This document shows, piece by piece, positions 10,578 to 19,816 of a stretch of DNA of 64,000 bases (the first letter of the stretch is position 1; every line of letters starts with the position of its first letter). Location of the stretch: the NCBI GenBank assembly GCA_051294375.1, contig CM119268.1, forward strand, positions 4,082,404 to 4,146,403, written 5' to 3'. The notes beneath the pieces were generated by a model. It saw only the letters and a program-made list of their open reading frames with translations, had not been told where the DNA came from and did no database searches. Source of the stretch: Paraspadella gotoi (taxonomy: Eukaryota; Chaetognatha). The translations under genes were made by a program, and so were the position numbers.

Positions 10578-10763
10578 ATGGAAAAAATGAAACATTTTAC
10601 CAAATCTCATGCCTTATTGACGGATATTTATTGCATTTCATGTAAATCTATTAAATTTTTAAATATGAATTTTAAAAGTAGAAATAAAGACATGGAGAGC
10701 AATTGCAATCTAAAATGGAAAATTGGTATGAAAATGTATACAAGGTGTATAAAAAAGAAATGA
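10578..10763 (+). CDS. Short AT-rich frame after block D, doubtful
   Basis: A 61-codon ATG frame (MEKMKHFTKSHALLTDIYCI..) crosses the right end of block D at 10636. It contains CISCKSI, a CxxC-like pair, but nothing else recognisable. It could be a downstream exon of the gene at 9735-10361 or a chance frame. Confidence 0.15.
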   Translation: MEKMKHFTKSHALLTDIYCISCKSIKFLNMNFKSRNKDMESNCNLKWKIGMKMYTRCIKKK

Positions 10764-10829
10764 AATATGGGGATAAAAATTGAGAAGATGACGGATACAA
10801 GGGGAAGGATTTTCAAGAAAATAAATGTT

Positions 10830-11244
10830 GAAGAGACAGTAATTATTGTTGTGTTAGTGACAGAACTGTTCAATGTAAGCAGTCCCTGAGCTTCGGATCA
10901 GGCAGTAACACCGTGTTACAGGCGGGTTAAGCGCCCCGTCTCTCTTAACTGCTAGGCGGCCACCGGTCTAGAACCCCAGACCTTTGGATTGGGAGGCAAA
11001 TGACTTGCATCCGGCACCAAAGGCCGCTGATGAATGGTTGGTGGATTTTAGTCCAGCATACATCCCCCCCCTCCCGTAGGGAGAAGTCTGTTGCGTCTCT
11101 TCAGTGAATTGTTGTTGGTGGAAAGTTTGTTACCAAGTTGAGGCATGTCACCTGATGTGTTGTTGGCAGAAAGTAGATTGCCAGGTTGAGGCATGTTGCC
11201 TAAAATTGTTGTTGTTGCTGTTTTGTTCAGAAGTCGGGCTCACC
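10830..11244 (-). mobile_element. tRNA-derived SINE, copy 1 of a tandem pair
   Basis: This unit and the next both begin on the plus strand with TGAAGAGACAGTAATTATTG and share GCAGTCCCTGAGCTT.GGATCA, the GTGTTACAGGC.GGTTAAGCG stretch, and the tRNA-like part. On the minus strand the tRNA-like head reads ...GCAAGTCATTTGCCTCCCAA...AAAGGTCTGGGGTTCTAGACC, with a damaged B box. The unit continues to 11244 with two diverged copies of a ~50-bp part (..GTTGAGGCATGT(C/T)(A/G)CCT..), at about 11130-11150 and 11190-11210. Confidence 0.6.
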
Positions 11245-11490
11245 AATGAAGAGACAGTAATTATTGTTATGTGTTAGTGACAGAACCATTCAATGTAAGC
11301 AGTCCCTGAGCTTTGGATCAGGCAGTAACACCGTGTTACAGGCAGGTTAAGCGCCCCGTCCCTCTTAACTGCTAGGTGACCACCGAGCTCGAACCCCCGG
11401 ACCTTTGGGTTGGGAGGCGAATGACTTGCCTCCAGCACCAATGGCCGCTGATGAACGGTCGGTGCATTTTAGTCCACCATAATGTCAACA
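11245..11490 (-). mobile_element. tRNA-derived SINE, copy 2 (truncated)
   Basis: Better-preserved polymerase III head on the minus strand. An A-box-like TGGTGCTGGAGG (11440-11429) is followed by CATTCGCCTCCCAACCCAAA, and the B box is GGGGGTTCGAGCTC (11398-11385). The CGCCTCCC anticodon-arm region resembles tRNA-Gly/Pro-headed SINEs. The copy stops near 11490, after GTGCATTTTAGTCCACC, where copy 1 continues. Confidence 0.65.
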
Positions 11491-12074
11491 TTGTTTTAAA
11501 GAAATAGGTGATGATAAAGAAAGTGTATTGGTTAAGAAAAAGATGGAGATTCTCATGAGTTTGAACAAATCTTGATCACAGAAAGAACAACACAGAAGGG
11601 GAAGAATATAGAAATACGTTTTCAAGAAAAAGAAATGTAACAACATATTAAAAGTCTTTTTCTAATGTTCAAGGAAAGATGAAAGAAAGATTGAGTACTC
11701 AGTCGCCTTGGCCGCCGCCGCCGCCACCGCCGCCACTCCGGTCATTGACGCTGTGTTCTCAAGACTTAGTCATAAACAAATTCGTTGTGAAAATCTAAAT
11801 TCTCTGTTTCATCTAAGCAAAATTTATCATAATTTGATGTTCTGACATAATATAAGGGAATGTCCAACAAGATTGGGGGAGCGGACCGACGAACCGACAA
11901 AGTAAGCAGATCCGGCTAAAAATTCTTTTTGCACCTGAAAGTAGACTTCAATACCAAATTTTGAATCCCTGCCAATGTTGCTTTTAATTTTATAGTAGAT
12001 ATCTAGTTAAAGAAATAGAAACTATGCAATTCATTAACTATTAGATTGATTATTTGTTCTCTACAAGTATTAAC
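11490..12074. other. Intronic stretch with a (GCC)n tract and a dispersed motif
   Basis: A short (GCC)n-like tract lies at about 11708-11734. At 11866-11925 the sequence AACAAGATTGGGGGAGCGGAC ... CCGACAAAGTAAGCAGATCCG recurs in similar form at 54982-55056 (with extra bases inserted), marking an unnamed dispersed repeat. No coding frame is seen. Confidence 0.5.
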
Positions 12075-12509
12075 TTATCGAATAATGGTGTCTCAAAAAA
12101 ATATCCATACCTTGTTGCCTTGTTTCGGTTCCCCAAACCAAAAAAGAATTCTTTCAATTCAGGGAGAGTGACAATTCTCAACAGAACAAAAGGCGTGAGA
12201 AGAACAATCCAAAGAGAACTTTTGAATGACCAAATGTAGATAATGCAAATGTTGACGACGATGCCGACGACGCTCTGAACGACGCCAATAACCCCAATTG
12301 GGCTCGCCAGAACGTCACGAATCTTGACCGCCGAGGAGGCTAAGCTCACGGACGAAAGTGTAAAAGATAGTATGGTAGAGGAGTCGCTCAATTGCCAAGA
12401 GCAAGAAATGAAATTGACTTTTTCATAGTGGACATTCATCGTGCAATAACATGGTTTTGGCAAAAATATCATGGTTCCGTTGTTGCTTAATCGATATACT
12501 TTGAATCCT
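12075..12509 (-). CDS. Exon 2 of XK-related-like membrane protein gene
   Basis: The acceptor is a pyrimidine tract ending CTCTCTCGCAG, so the exon starts at 12509. The first base (A) completes the Leu codon TT|A left by exon 1, and the frame is then open: GFKVYRLSNNGTM(173)IFLPKPCYC... The donor giving the right phase for exon 3 is GATAA|GTTAAT, with the exon ending at 12075. A second GT at CTT|GTAGAG would put exon 3 out of frame. Residues 161-304 include WQLSDSSTILSFTLSSVSLA (about 198-217), which fits the helix after the PQL helix in XK-related proteins, then a basic loop and two hydrophobic segments (GVVQSVVGIVVNICIIYIW and SLWIVLLTPFVLLRIVTL). The donor is weak (GTTAAT), so the exon end is the least certain point in the model. 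Confidence 0.68.
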
Positions 12510-12611
12510 CTGCGAGAGAGACAATTAACCCGAGTTTAGCACTCATTTTCAAATAAATATGCGAAAAAAAAATACCGAAGTGATACATATGACACAATTT
12601 TTTTAATATTG

Positions 12612-13140
12612 AGGCGACTTACTAGAACCTTCCTTTCTCCTCTCCTTCAGTCCAATTGTTCACCACAGTCACTTTGCCCTAGATTTGGCAATGACCTTAG
12701 ACCTGACTGGACATAGTTATAGGACAATGGCAAACGTAAGGTCAAGCTGGTTCGGGCATTGATTGTGGATCTGGAGAGAGCCTGTCTCACTCCTTTTTCC
12801 ACCTCTTTACAATGTCATAATATTTCTCCTTCATCTTGTTTTTTTATTTTTGGTATTTTTTCTCTTCAAAATTGGTGAACCCTGACGTGATCCAATGTAG
12901 AAGATAAAAAATACAGAAAATAAAAGACGGGATGAAGGAGAAATATTGTGATGTTGTAAAGAGATAGAAAAAGGAGTGAGACGAGCTCTCTCCAGATCCA
13001 CAAACAACTCCCGGACCAACTTGACCTATTACTCTGTCCGGTCAATGTCAAATCTAGGGCAAAGTGACCGAGGTGACGGTCTGGCCTGAAGGAGAGGAAA
13101 GAGGAAGGTTCTATGAAGAGAGACCGGTCTTAAGTCACCT
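12612..13140. repeat. Large inverted repeat (~260-bp arms) around a retroelement-leader-like centre
   Basis: The left arm (12612-12870) and the reverse complement of the right arm (12895-13140) share, in order, AGAACCTTCCT.TCTCCTCTCCTTCA, CACTTTGCCCTAGATTTG, GTGGATCTGGAGAGAG, CTCACTCCTTTTTC.A.CTC and ATATTTCTCCTTCATC. The centre reads TTGGTGAACCCTGACGTGAT, which resembles the segment just after the 5' LTR of many gypsy elements. A third fragment of the arm is at 16203-16250. I interpret the arms as two LTR-like copies in head-to-head orientation, or as one foldback element; the sequence does not decide. Confidence 0.65.
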
Positions 13141-13149
13141 AAATATGTG

Positions 13150-14060
13150 TGGTGAACGGGTCGATTCTCGGAATTGACGTCGGGACCGGAAATGGTTCAC
13201 CACGCGCATTGACGCCGCTTGACCGGAGACGTAGGCGTTGCAGATCGGCGTCGTCAGATCGGCGTCTTAAGCGCGAGTTTATAGCTTGCTTTAGAGCTTG
13301 GTAAAATGTCTTGAACAAAGCTTGTTTTGTTCTTAATTAAAAATAAGACCTTAATAAAATAATCAAAGCATATAGATATTCTATATGCATATAAAAAGGC
13401 AAAACACAAGCAATAGCAAGCAAATACTTATTTCACAATAACAAGCATTAATAGTAATCATTTGTTAAAACAGTGACTCCATGACAATAAGTTTCTTTTA
13501 TGACTGAATAAGCATAGTGAAAAGTTTCACTTAACAAAGTAAAATAGTTACCACTAGTTAGAGCTACTGAGCTATAAATGTTTCCTTTGTTCATTTGTTT
13601 TAGAATAGGTATTTAAATAGGCTACAATAATTAATAATAATCATGTTGGAATATCTGCAATTCTACATGGTACAATATATAATGGCGCTTGCTACTAATC
13701 ATCAACACATGGTGCAAAGGTGCAAGGATGGAATCTCGATCCTTCCTATTTTGATTTAGTTTAATTTGATTGTTTTAATATAAATTAGTTTGATATGGAA
13801 GAATCCTTCGTGGCCTTAATTGAGGATCAGACTCCGTCTGAGCCTGGACATCGGAAGAATCCGGGAACGAATCCCACAGTTACATCAAAAGAAAGCTCCT
13901 GAAATTGACCTTGCAACTTCTATATTTTCAATGCAGTAATATATAAAATATCTAAAAAAATATTCATTTATACTTTAAAAAGTCTATATTACTATCTAAG
14001 AAAAAAGTATATATCATTTTTAATAAAGGATTTCTATACGAAAACTTGTTTGATTTAAAA
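13150..14060. other. Intronic spacer next to the gypsy remnant
   Basis: 13141-13280 is GC-rich with repeated GATCGGCGTC motifs and is probably decayed retroelement DNA. 13300-13800 is AT-rich with no gene. CGGGAACGAATCCCACA at 13868-13884 repeats the 14094-14110 sequence that lies within the end of the integrase-side frame, so it is probably another scrap of the same element. Confidence 0.4.
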
Positions 14061-14064
14061 AAAA

Positions 14065-14822
14065 TCATAATATTTCCGGATCTACATTTAATTCGGGAAC
14101 GAATCCCACATCCCCCCCAGACGAGTTGACGGGAGGAAATGAGGAATTAAATTGACCTTCGACCTCACGATTGGGCTCCACATCTTTTGTTTGAGAAAGT
14201 AAGTGTCGAAGGACTGCTCCATAATCGGGTCGCGTCGCTCCATTGACGTTTGTAAATGGGCGGAAACCGGATCGTAATTGGCGCCCTGGAACTTCCGGCT
14301 CCCGCAGCGGCGGCGGAGGAGAAAGAGAAGTGGTCGAATTCTCGTTTTGCTCCTCAGTGTCCTGAATAACTGGCGCCGGGATGGGTGTGGCGTCGTCAAT
14401 GTTGGAGCGCCGGAGGGATGTTGCTCTGGTGCACATTTGTATTGACGAAGGGGGCAGGCTGCGGTTCCTTGTAAACGAGTGTCGGCCTTGTCGGGGTGGC
14501 GCCGGGGAGTCGCGATCCTGCTGTTGCGCGTCGTCTTCTCTGGAGTTGTTCCAGACGTTGGCCGGTTTGATACGGGAGTTTGCAATGACTTCGACGCTTT
14601 TTCCCGGAATTTCGACTCTGAAGTTGAGGTCGTCCCGGCTGACTACTTTAAAAGGTCCTTGGTAGGGCGCCGTCAAAGTCGGATTAATTCCTCCGCATCT
14701 GATAAATAAGTGTGTTGACGTTGCCAAGTTGCTCGGGAGATGTATCTGAGGGTTGCGATGTCTACTGGTTGGCGCCGGCTGCAAGCGCTCGACCTCGAGT
14801 CGCAACTCATCTCGGAGGTGCC
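14065..14822 (-). pseudogene. Ty3/gypsy integrase C-terminal region plus Pro/Ser-rich tail (fragment)
   Basis: The minus-strand frame is open from the breakpoint near 14822 (WHLRDELRLEVERLQP...) to a stop at 14065. It holds the typical C-terminal part of gypsy integrase: LQPAPTSRH, then LATSTHLFIR, then APYQGPFKVVSRDDLNF, then IANSRIKPANVW. This small beta-barrel region follows the DDE core in such proteins. After it comes about 150 residues rich in Pro, Ser and Arg, as commonly ends gypsy Pol. The zinc-binding and DDE catalytic domains are missing, so the fragment cannot be active. It lies in intron 1 of the membrane-protein gene, on the same strand. Confidence 0.85.
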
Positions 14823-15189
14823 AGATAAAATTTTTTAAATTATTATTTTTTAACTTTAGCCTAATTTTTATTCATAATTATTAATAAATATAGCTTACTA
14901 ACTTTTAATAAAGCATAAAATTGAGAAATAAATTTACCAAAATATTTTTATAGGTCTTTATTTTTATATTTCAAAAGCTCATGTAAATTTAAAAAAAAAT
15001 AATAATTTGATTTATCATAACTTATAATGCTTGCCCTATTTTATTAACATTTTATATATATTTAAAATTGTTATTTCCGACAAGAAAGATGAAATTATAA
15101 AAAAAGGTCATCACCATCGAATTCTTCAGACCTTATTACAGTAAAATAATTATGAATGGAATTTAATATCTTATATTTTGTTATATTTG
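14823..15189. other. AT-rich DNA between two pieces of the gypsy element
   Basis: Sharp composition change: GC-rich retroelement sequence stops on both sides, and about 365 bp of AT-rich DNA lies between. It takes the place of the rest of RNase H and the first two thirds of integrase (over 1 kb in an intact element). This is therefore a deletion with filler, or an insertion plus deletion. No terminal repeat was recognised. Confidence 0.6.
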
Positions 15190-15880
15190 AACGCTCTAGT
15201 GTACAACACAAAAGGTCGGCCCTCTAGCCATGGGTGAAAATGTCTAACGGCCCTGAAGGCACTGTCAAAAGGTGGCCATTATCGCTGGGTGTTGCTCAGC
15301 TTGGCAGAGAAAAATGCAAGTGGTTCCCATCCAAGAGTTCCTCGCTGCTCCAGCACCGCTCCTACGGCGTGGTCCGATGCATCCGTAGTAAGTGTAAGGG
15401 CGGCGCCGGTTTTGGGATGGCGTAAAAGAACGGTTTTCACCAGCGCCTCCTTGACTGCTTCAAATCCTTGTTGGCAGCTGTCGGTCCACTCCAGGCGCCG
15501 TGGCTTCCCTTTGAGGGCGTCATACAGGGGGGTGGCGTGGTGGGCGACCCTCCGTATGAATCGTCGATAGTAGTTGATCATACCAAGGAAACGCTGGAGT
15601 TCCTTCACTGTTGTCGGTGCTGCTGTCTCTCTGAATGCGTCAACTCGCTGCGGAAGAGGTTTGACGCCGCTGGCGTCCACTTGATAGCCGAGAAACTCCT
15701 GCAAAGCTTGCCCAAGGACGCACTTCTTCCGGTTGACCAGGAAGCCGTTTTCTTGGAGTGACTCGAAAACTTGTTCCAGGTCCTCTAGGTGCTGGGCTTC
15801 GTCCTCGCTTGTGACTAGTATGTCGTCTAGATATACGTAGACCCATGGTAAGCTGCCCAGGACTTCATCGATCACGTCGG
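15190..15880 (-). pseudogene. Ty3/gypsy reverse transcriptase (C-terminal half) and RNase H start, fragment
   Basis: On the minus strand the frame begins at the breakpoint near 15880 with IDEVLGSLPWVYVYLDDILV. YLDD is the reverse-transcriptase metal-binding motif. Next come the thumb-like FLGMINYYRRFI, the connection WTDSCQQGFEAVKEAL, and the RNase H start LTTDASDHAVGAVLEQ (catalytic Asp) and FFSAKLS. A TAA at about 15278 interrupts NTQR-stop-WPPFDSAFRAVRHFH, and homology continues past it to EGRPFVLYT near 15190. The palm N-terminus, protease and Gag are absent. The pieces at 14065-14822 and here are in the right order for one element. Confidence 0.9.
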
Positions 15881-16122
15881 GCTCACCAGTGTGGATAAGG
15901 CGCTAAGTGGGCTGAAGATGACTATCGGTAACTTCTATAACCCCCTTTAGTAGCCATGGAACGGGTCCTGGGTTTGGAGCCAGGCTTGAGGGTTTGCCAC
16001 GCCCTCAAGGCGGCTTACGGCCGTCCTCACACTTCCCGCAGGGTAGGTACTGGGTTGGGATTGAACCCGGTACCTAGTGGTCATGAGCTGATGGCTTTAC
16101 TCAATGAGCCACCGGGTCACAA
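15881..16122 (-). mobile_element. tRNA-derived SINE inserted in the gypsy remnant
   Basis: On the minus strand the head reads GACCCGGTGGCTCATTGAGT. It has an A-box-like TGGCTCATTGAG (16112-16101) and a B-box GGTTCAATCCC (16067-16057) inside GTACC-GGTTCAATCCC. A body follows with paired GAGGGCGTGGC / AAACCCTCAAGCC, GGTTATAGAAGTTACC and the end GGTGAGCCCGAC. The same TGGTGAGCCCGAC stretch occurs at 11244-11230 beside the other SINEs. The reverse-transcriptase frame stops exactly where this begins, so this insertion or a rearrangement with it cut the gypsy element. Confidence 0.75.
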
Positions 16123-16189
16123 CTGAAAGTGTCATGCTTATTGGCGGGGGGAACCTAGGCAATGCCCGACTACATATGTATCAATACAA

Positions 16190-16255
16190 ATTGAGACCCG
16201 TCTCTCTTACAAGAACCTTCCTTTCTCCTCTCCTTCGGGCCAGTTGGGCACATTC
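16190..16255 (+). repeat. Fragment of the LTR-like arm seen at 12612-13140
   Basis: The sequence GTCTCTCTTACAAGAACC TTCCTTTCTCCTCTCCTTC.GGCCAG matches the outer end of both arms of the 12612-13140 inverted repeat. Together with those arms it brackets the reverse-transcriptase and integrase pieces, as LTR remnants would. Confidence 0.55.
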
Positions 16256-16583
16256 TATGTAAAAGAACTACAAAGCTGGAACATGAGATAAGTTTTTCTT
16301 GCACCGGATTATTGATGGAAAAACTTAAAGTTACTCTTTCAGTATCAGTTTCTCAGCCTATCGAAATGGCTCAGTGGCTTAAAAATCTTTTACAATCATT
16401 ACTTTGCATTCTATTTGGTTGCTTGTGGGAGCCACTGAGGATACAAAACCCCTAAAGTTTGTTGGATTTATAAAAATGCTCCAGATGCTCCAAGCCTCAA
16501 GCAATGACGGTGTTCCCTGCTATTTCCTAATAATACATATATAAACCATGACTTTACATTTCCCAACTCGGGTTAAAACTCAC

Positions 16584-17062
16584 AATGGATCTGCCATGCA
16601 CTGCTCATGCGTGCCACTAGTCAAGGAAACTACACTCGCTGCGGCTTGAACAATTAATTGGGGAAATGACTCCAGCAGAATGTGAAGCTGCTCCAATGAT
16701 CCCAGGCTGAGTAACTTGGTTGGCAATGACGCTGCCAATTCAGCACGCCGTGTGTCCAGATAATGATCGATCATAAAGATCGAATTACCCAAACCAAAAA
16801 AAGTGACAGTTATGGTTGCCATCTTCCGCCAGGCGCCATTCCATATGCGTGTATACATCGGCGCTTCTTTCATAAGGTGGCGCCAGACCCAAATGCCAGA
16901 AATAATACTGTGCGTTATCAGAATGCCGCTCATTATGACACCAAGATATTGCTCGACATAAAAAGGTTTATTTAAAAATGTTATCGTTGTCTGAATGTCA
17001 GTAAAAACGTCGGCGACATTGAGCGAGACCAAGAAGATCAAGAATATCGGAGAGGCATCCAT
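16584..17062 (-). CDS. Exon 1 of XK-related (XKR)-like membrane protein gene
   Basis: Start: ATG at 17062, preceded by an A run and followed by G (A at -3, G at +4), giving MDASPIFLIFLVSLNVADVFTD. Residues 1-160 hold four hydrophobic helices (about 5-22, 39-60, 83-98 and 124-147). The XK-related hallmarks are an acidic first helix (DVFTD, residues 18-22) and the ESFPQLIVQ helix (131-139), close to the family's ESxPQLxLQ. The donor is the strong ATT|GTGAGT, so the exon ends at 16584. In the XK family some members (XKR8, XKR4, XKR9) scramble phospholipids at the plasma membrane, but the role of this one cannot be told. The full model is 17062-16584, 12509-12075, 4278-2949: 2244 nt, 747 residues, longer than typical XKR proteins (about 350-550). 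A further 5' exon cannot be excluded. Confidence 0.75.
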
Positions 17063-17142
17063 TTTTTTTAATCTGCGGACACTCTTCAAACTTAAATTGC
17101 GCACATTCTACGCACAGTACAATAACTACAATAATGATCTGC

Positions 17143-17770
17143 AAGGTGACACACGACAGCCCGCCACTAAAAAAAATTATCATTTGCAAACTTGTGAAGA
17201 TTTTTTTAATCTGAACGATTTTTTCTGTAGTACGATCCTAAATCATTTATATATCCAAATTTTATATTGATTTGTTTTGATTTGACTTGGCAATGAGAGG
17301 AGAAAAGTTGCCTTCAAAATCGTGTTTCATTTTAAAACTCCATTTTTTTCTTCAATCTGTTTGTCTAACTTTTTAAACATTAAAAAAAATTGTATAAAAA
17401 GGTATCAATATTAATATCTTTTGAAAGAATTGCAAAAATATTTTTACTATTCTGTCAAAACACTGATGAAGACTCGAACAAGAGTCAAAACATGTCTATT
17501 TCTACTAATTAAAAATTGTTGTAGTACAACTTCAAACTTTGTTTTCGCTAAAGACAAAAAGATTGAAAAAAAGATTTGTTTTAAAATGAAAAACAATTTT
17601 TAAAGCAACTTTTTACGGTCATTGATAAGTCAAATCATAACCTTCAATAAGAAATTTTGATATATAAATGATTTAGGTTTTTATTACAGAAAAAATCTTT
17701 CAGATTAAAAAAATCTTCAAAAGTTTGCAAATGACGATTTTTTGTTAGCGGCGGGCTGTCATGTGTCACC
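17143..17770. mobile_element. Foldback element or inverted duplication with ~190-bp arms
   Basis: 17143-17337 and the reverse complement of 17575-17770 match closely from the ends inward: GGTGACACA(C/T)GACAGCCCGCC, CATTTGCAAACTT.TGAAGATT, CCTAAATCATTTATATAT, GATTTGACTT..CAATGA, AAAGTTGC, and TTTCATTTTAAAAC. About 240 bp of unmatched sequence separates the arms. No transposase frame or flanking duplication is obvious. It lies immediately upstream of the first exon of the XKR-like gene, so promoter sequence may lie within or beyond it. Confidence 0.75.
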
Positions 17771-18329
17771 TTCTTTCTTACAATTGAAACATTCTTTAAA
17801 ATATTATACCACTTCATAGAGAAGGAAGCCATCAGGTACTTAGGGAGTGAATAAACAAGACTGTTAGAGAGCTTTCAGGGACCTCTTATGTCATTATCTT
17901 GTAAGAGTGATGGAGGCCTTAAACCACCAAATCCTGTCCAAAGTCAGGGGAAAGATTGCTTATTTATTAAATGAATGGATAATTTTTATATTGGTTGTAC
18001 ATATTATAAAAAATTATGAATGATAAATATAGATTTTGAAATCGGAAATCCACAATGGTCAGAAAGAAAATGGAGAAGAAACTTATTTTTGAAGATCTGC
18101 AAAAAACCGAGGATACTTCTTTGCCTTAATTTATGGGCATTGTAATTATATTTTTTTAAAACAAGAATGGTAATTTAAATGCGTTGCGCCGCAGTGTCTG
18201 CCTTATCAGGTGTATTTCTTGTGACTTAACATGAAACAATGTGACATGACTACAATAACTTTCTTAGCCCGTATATTTCTGACATGCGCTGCATCAAAAT
18301 TTTGTTTTTCATTCTTTAGTTTCCTGAAG

Positions 18330-18540
18330 GCGGCGCGAACAATCCCTTAGATTTGATGTTTTATTCTGTCTTTAGCAACCTACCATATGCAAGTTATGAG
18401 CATTTTTAATGTAAGTGGGACAGAACAACGGACAGACATACCGACCAATGGACCAACAGATCGACCGACCAACCAAAAAGTGACTCATAGAGTTGCTCCA
18501 CGATTACTCGTGGCGCAACTAAAAATATGACTAGGTAATA
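18330..18540 (-). repeat. Dispersed element end with GACAGAC/CGACC tract and 30-nt hairpin
   Basis: 18418-18475 is rich in GGACAGAC, GACCAAC and CGACC, and 18491-18520 is a hairpin: AGTTGC, one unpaired T, CCACGA, loop TTAC, TCGTGG, C, GCAACT. Read on the minus strand, CCCAC(T).TTA..ATTAAAAATGCTCATAACT..  matches the plus strand at 30400-30425 (CCCACTCACGTTAAAAATGCTCATAACTA in two pieces), so similar element ends occur in both orientations inside block A. I do not know the family. Confidence 0.5.
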
Positions 18541-19816
18541 AGGACTTTTGGGTGTCCTTATTTTTTTGCACAAGTCTGTTGATGATGCGCATAAATTGGT
18601 ACGTAATTCGGCCCGGTTAATAAGAAGAAAAAAGTGATTTTTGATTAATTCTGAGTTTGGAACTTAATCATTGACGCGCCTAAACTTATTTCCTAAATTA
18701 GCAACAAAATCATTAGACAGTAGAAATCCCCGAGTTATATCATGTTATATCATGACACTTTCGGGTCGGTGAAACAAAATTGTTACTACGTCGATCTGTC
18801 TGTGAGTCTGTGAGGATATATCATTTTAGCTTTATGCAAAATAGTATTAAATATTTTTTAACATTGAATACGAATTGCATTTGATTATAGCTTTTTAGTA
18901 ATTTAATCTAAATTTATTCTATTATTAATTTTTAAAAAAATTTAAAAATATTTACCAACTAGGATTTTTCACTATGTTTAATAATTTACTTACAAGTTAT
19001 AACTACTTTCCTAATTAATTTTTCTTCGCCATTAGCAAATTATCAACATGGATTCTGGCCTCACTTTTCAGCTCTCTCTCGTTGCGTCAATTCTAAGGAA
19101 ATTATACCAAACTAATAAGTACTAAAAAATTTTACATCCAAAAGTCTGCAATCTACATATATATATTTGATCAAAGTAATACTTTTAAAACGTTTAATTA
19201 CAAAATATGAAATTAATTTAATGAAGCTGGTGTTGAGAGAAATTTTATATAATTCATTTTATCAATTTCTTTGACTTGATTGATCTCACCGACTTGATTT
19301 ATTGAATAAATTTTATTGATTTAATTGACTGACAAATGATTTTATGACATAACATAAACGGGCTACATTTCCATTTTGGAATTTTAATCTATTATTATAC
19401 ATAGATATAGCTTACTGGTGCCCAGTATTGTATAAAAAAAAGATTTACCAATAATTTTTATGAGTTTTTACTTTAGGGATCGAAATATGTTCAACAGAAA
19501 ACCAGAGGTAAGATGAGAATTTGTTACGTGATAAAGGGAGACGGAGTGAACGAGTGTCGAAGCATCGAACTCAACGATGAAGCCAGTATAAGCCTTGGAT
19601 CTAAGAGGTCCTAGGGGTAGCGGAGAAGACAAAGGAAAGAAATCTGGCAAAGAGAAAAAAAAAGGGAGGAAGGAAGGAAGGAAAAGGAAAGGAAGGAAAA
19701 CAGGAAAAGAGAAAAAGCAAGGGATGAGTCTTGGAGGATGGGATTTAAGCCCTCCCGGATGTTGAGGTCTTTCGAGGTCAGTCGATTCTTCGGATCGAAC
19801 GAGTTTCACGAGCGGA

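Larger units (their letters stand above)
8768..10636. repeat. Block D, copy 2 (direct repeat of 5123-6952)
   Basis: This is the more intact copy of the 1.85-kb block. It contains, in order, an acidic short frame (8768-8855), the foldback element with its target-site duplication (9058-9688), the repeat-containing exon-like frame (9735-10361) and an AT-rich tail. It lies inside modelled intron 2 of the minus-strand membrane-protein gene, with its exon-like frame on the opposite strand. Confidence 0.9.

Noticed and set aside
12050-12074. Exon 2 running to the stop at 12050 as a single-exon protein
   Set aside because: The acceptor upstream and the in-phase donor to exon 3 explain the open frame better; the 8-codon tail would be intron.
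12831-13051. Two overlapping minus frames of about 60 codons
   Set aside because: They lie within the LTR-like inverted repeat and have no conserved motif.
14381-14709. Plus-strand frames opposite the integrase fragment
   Set aside because: Shadows of the GC-rich minus-strand retroelement frame, which has clear homology.
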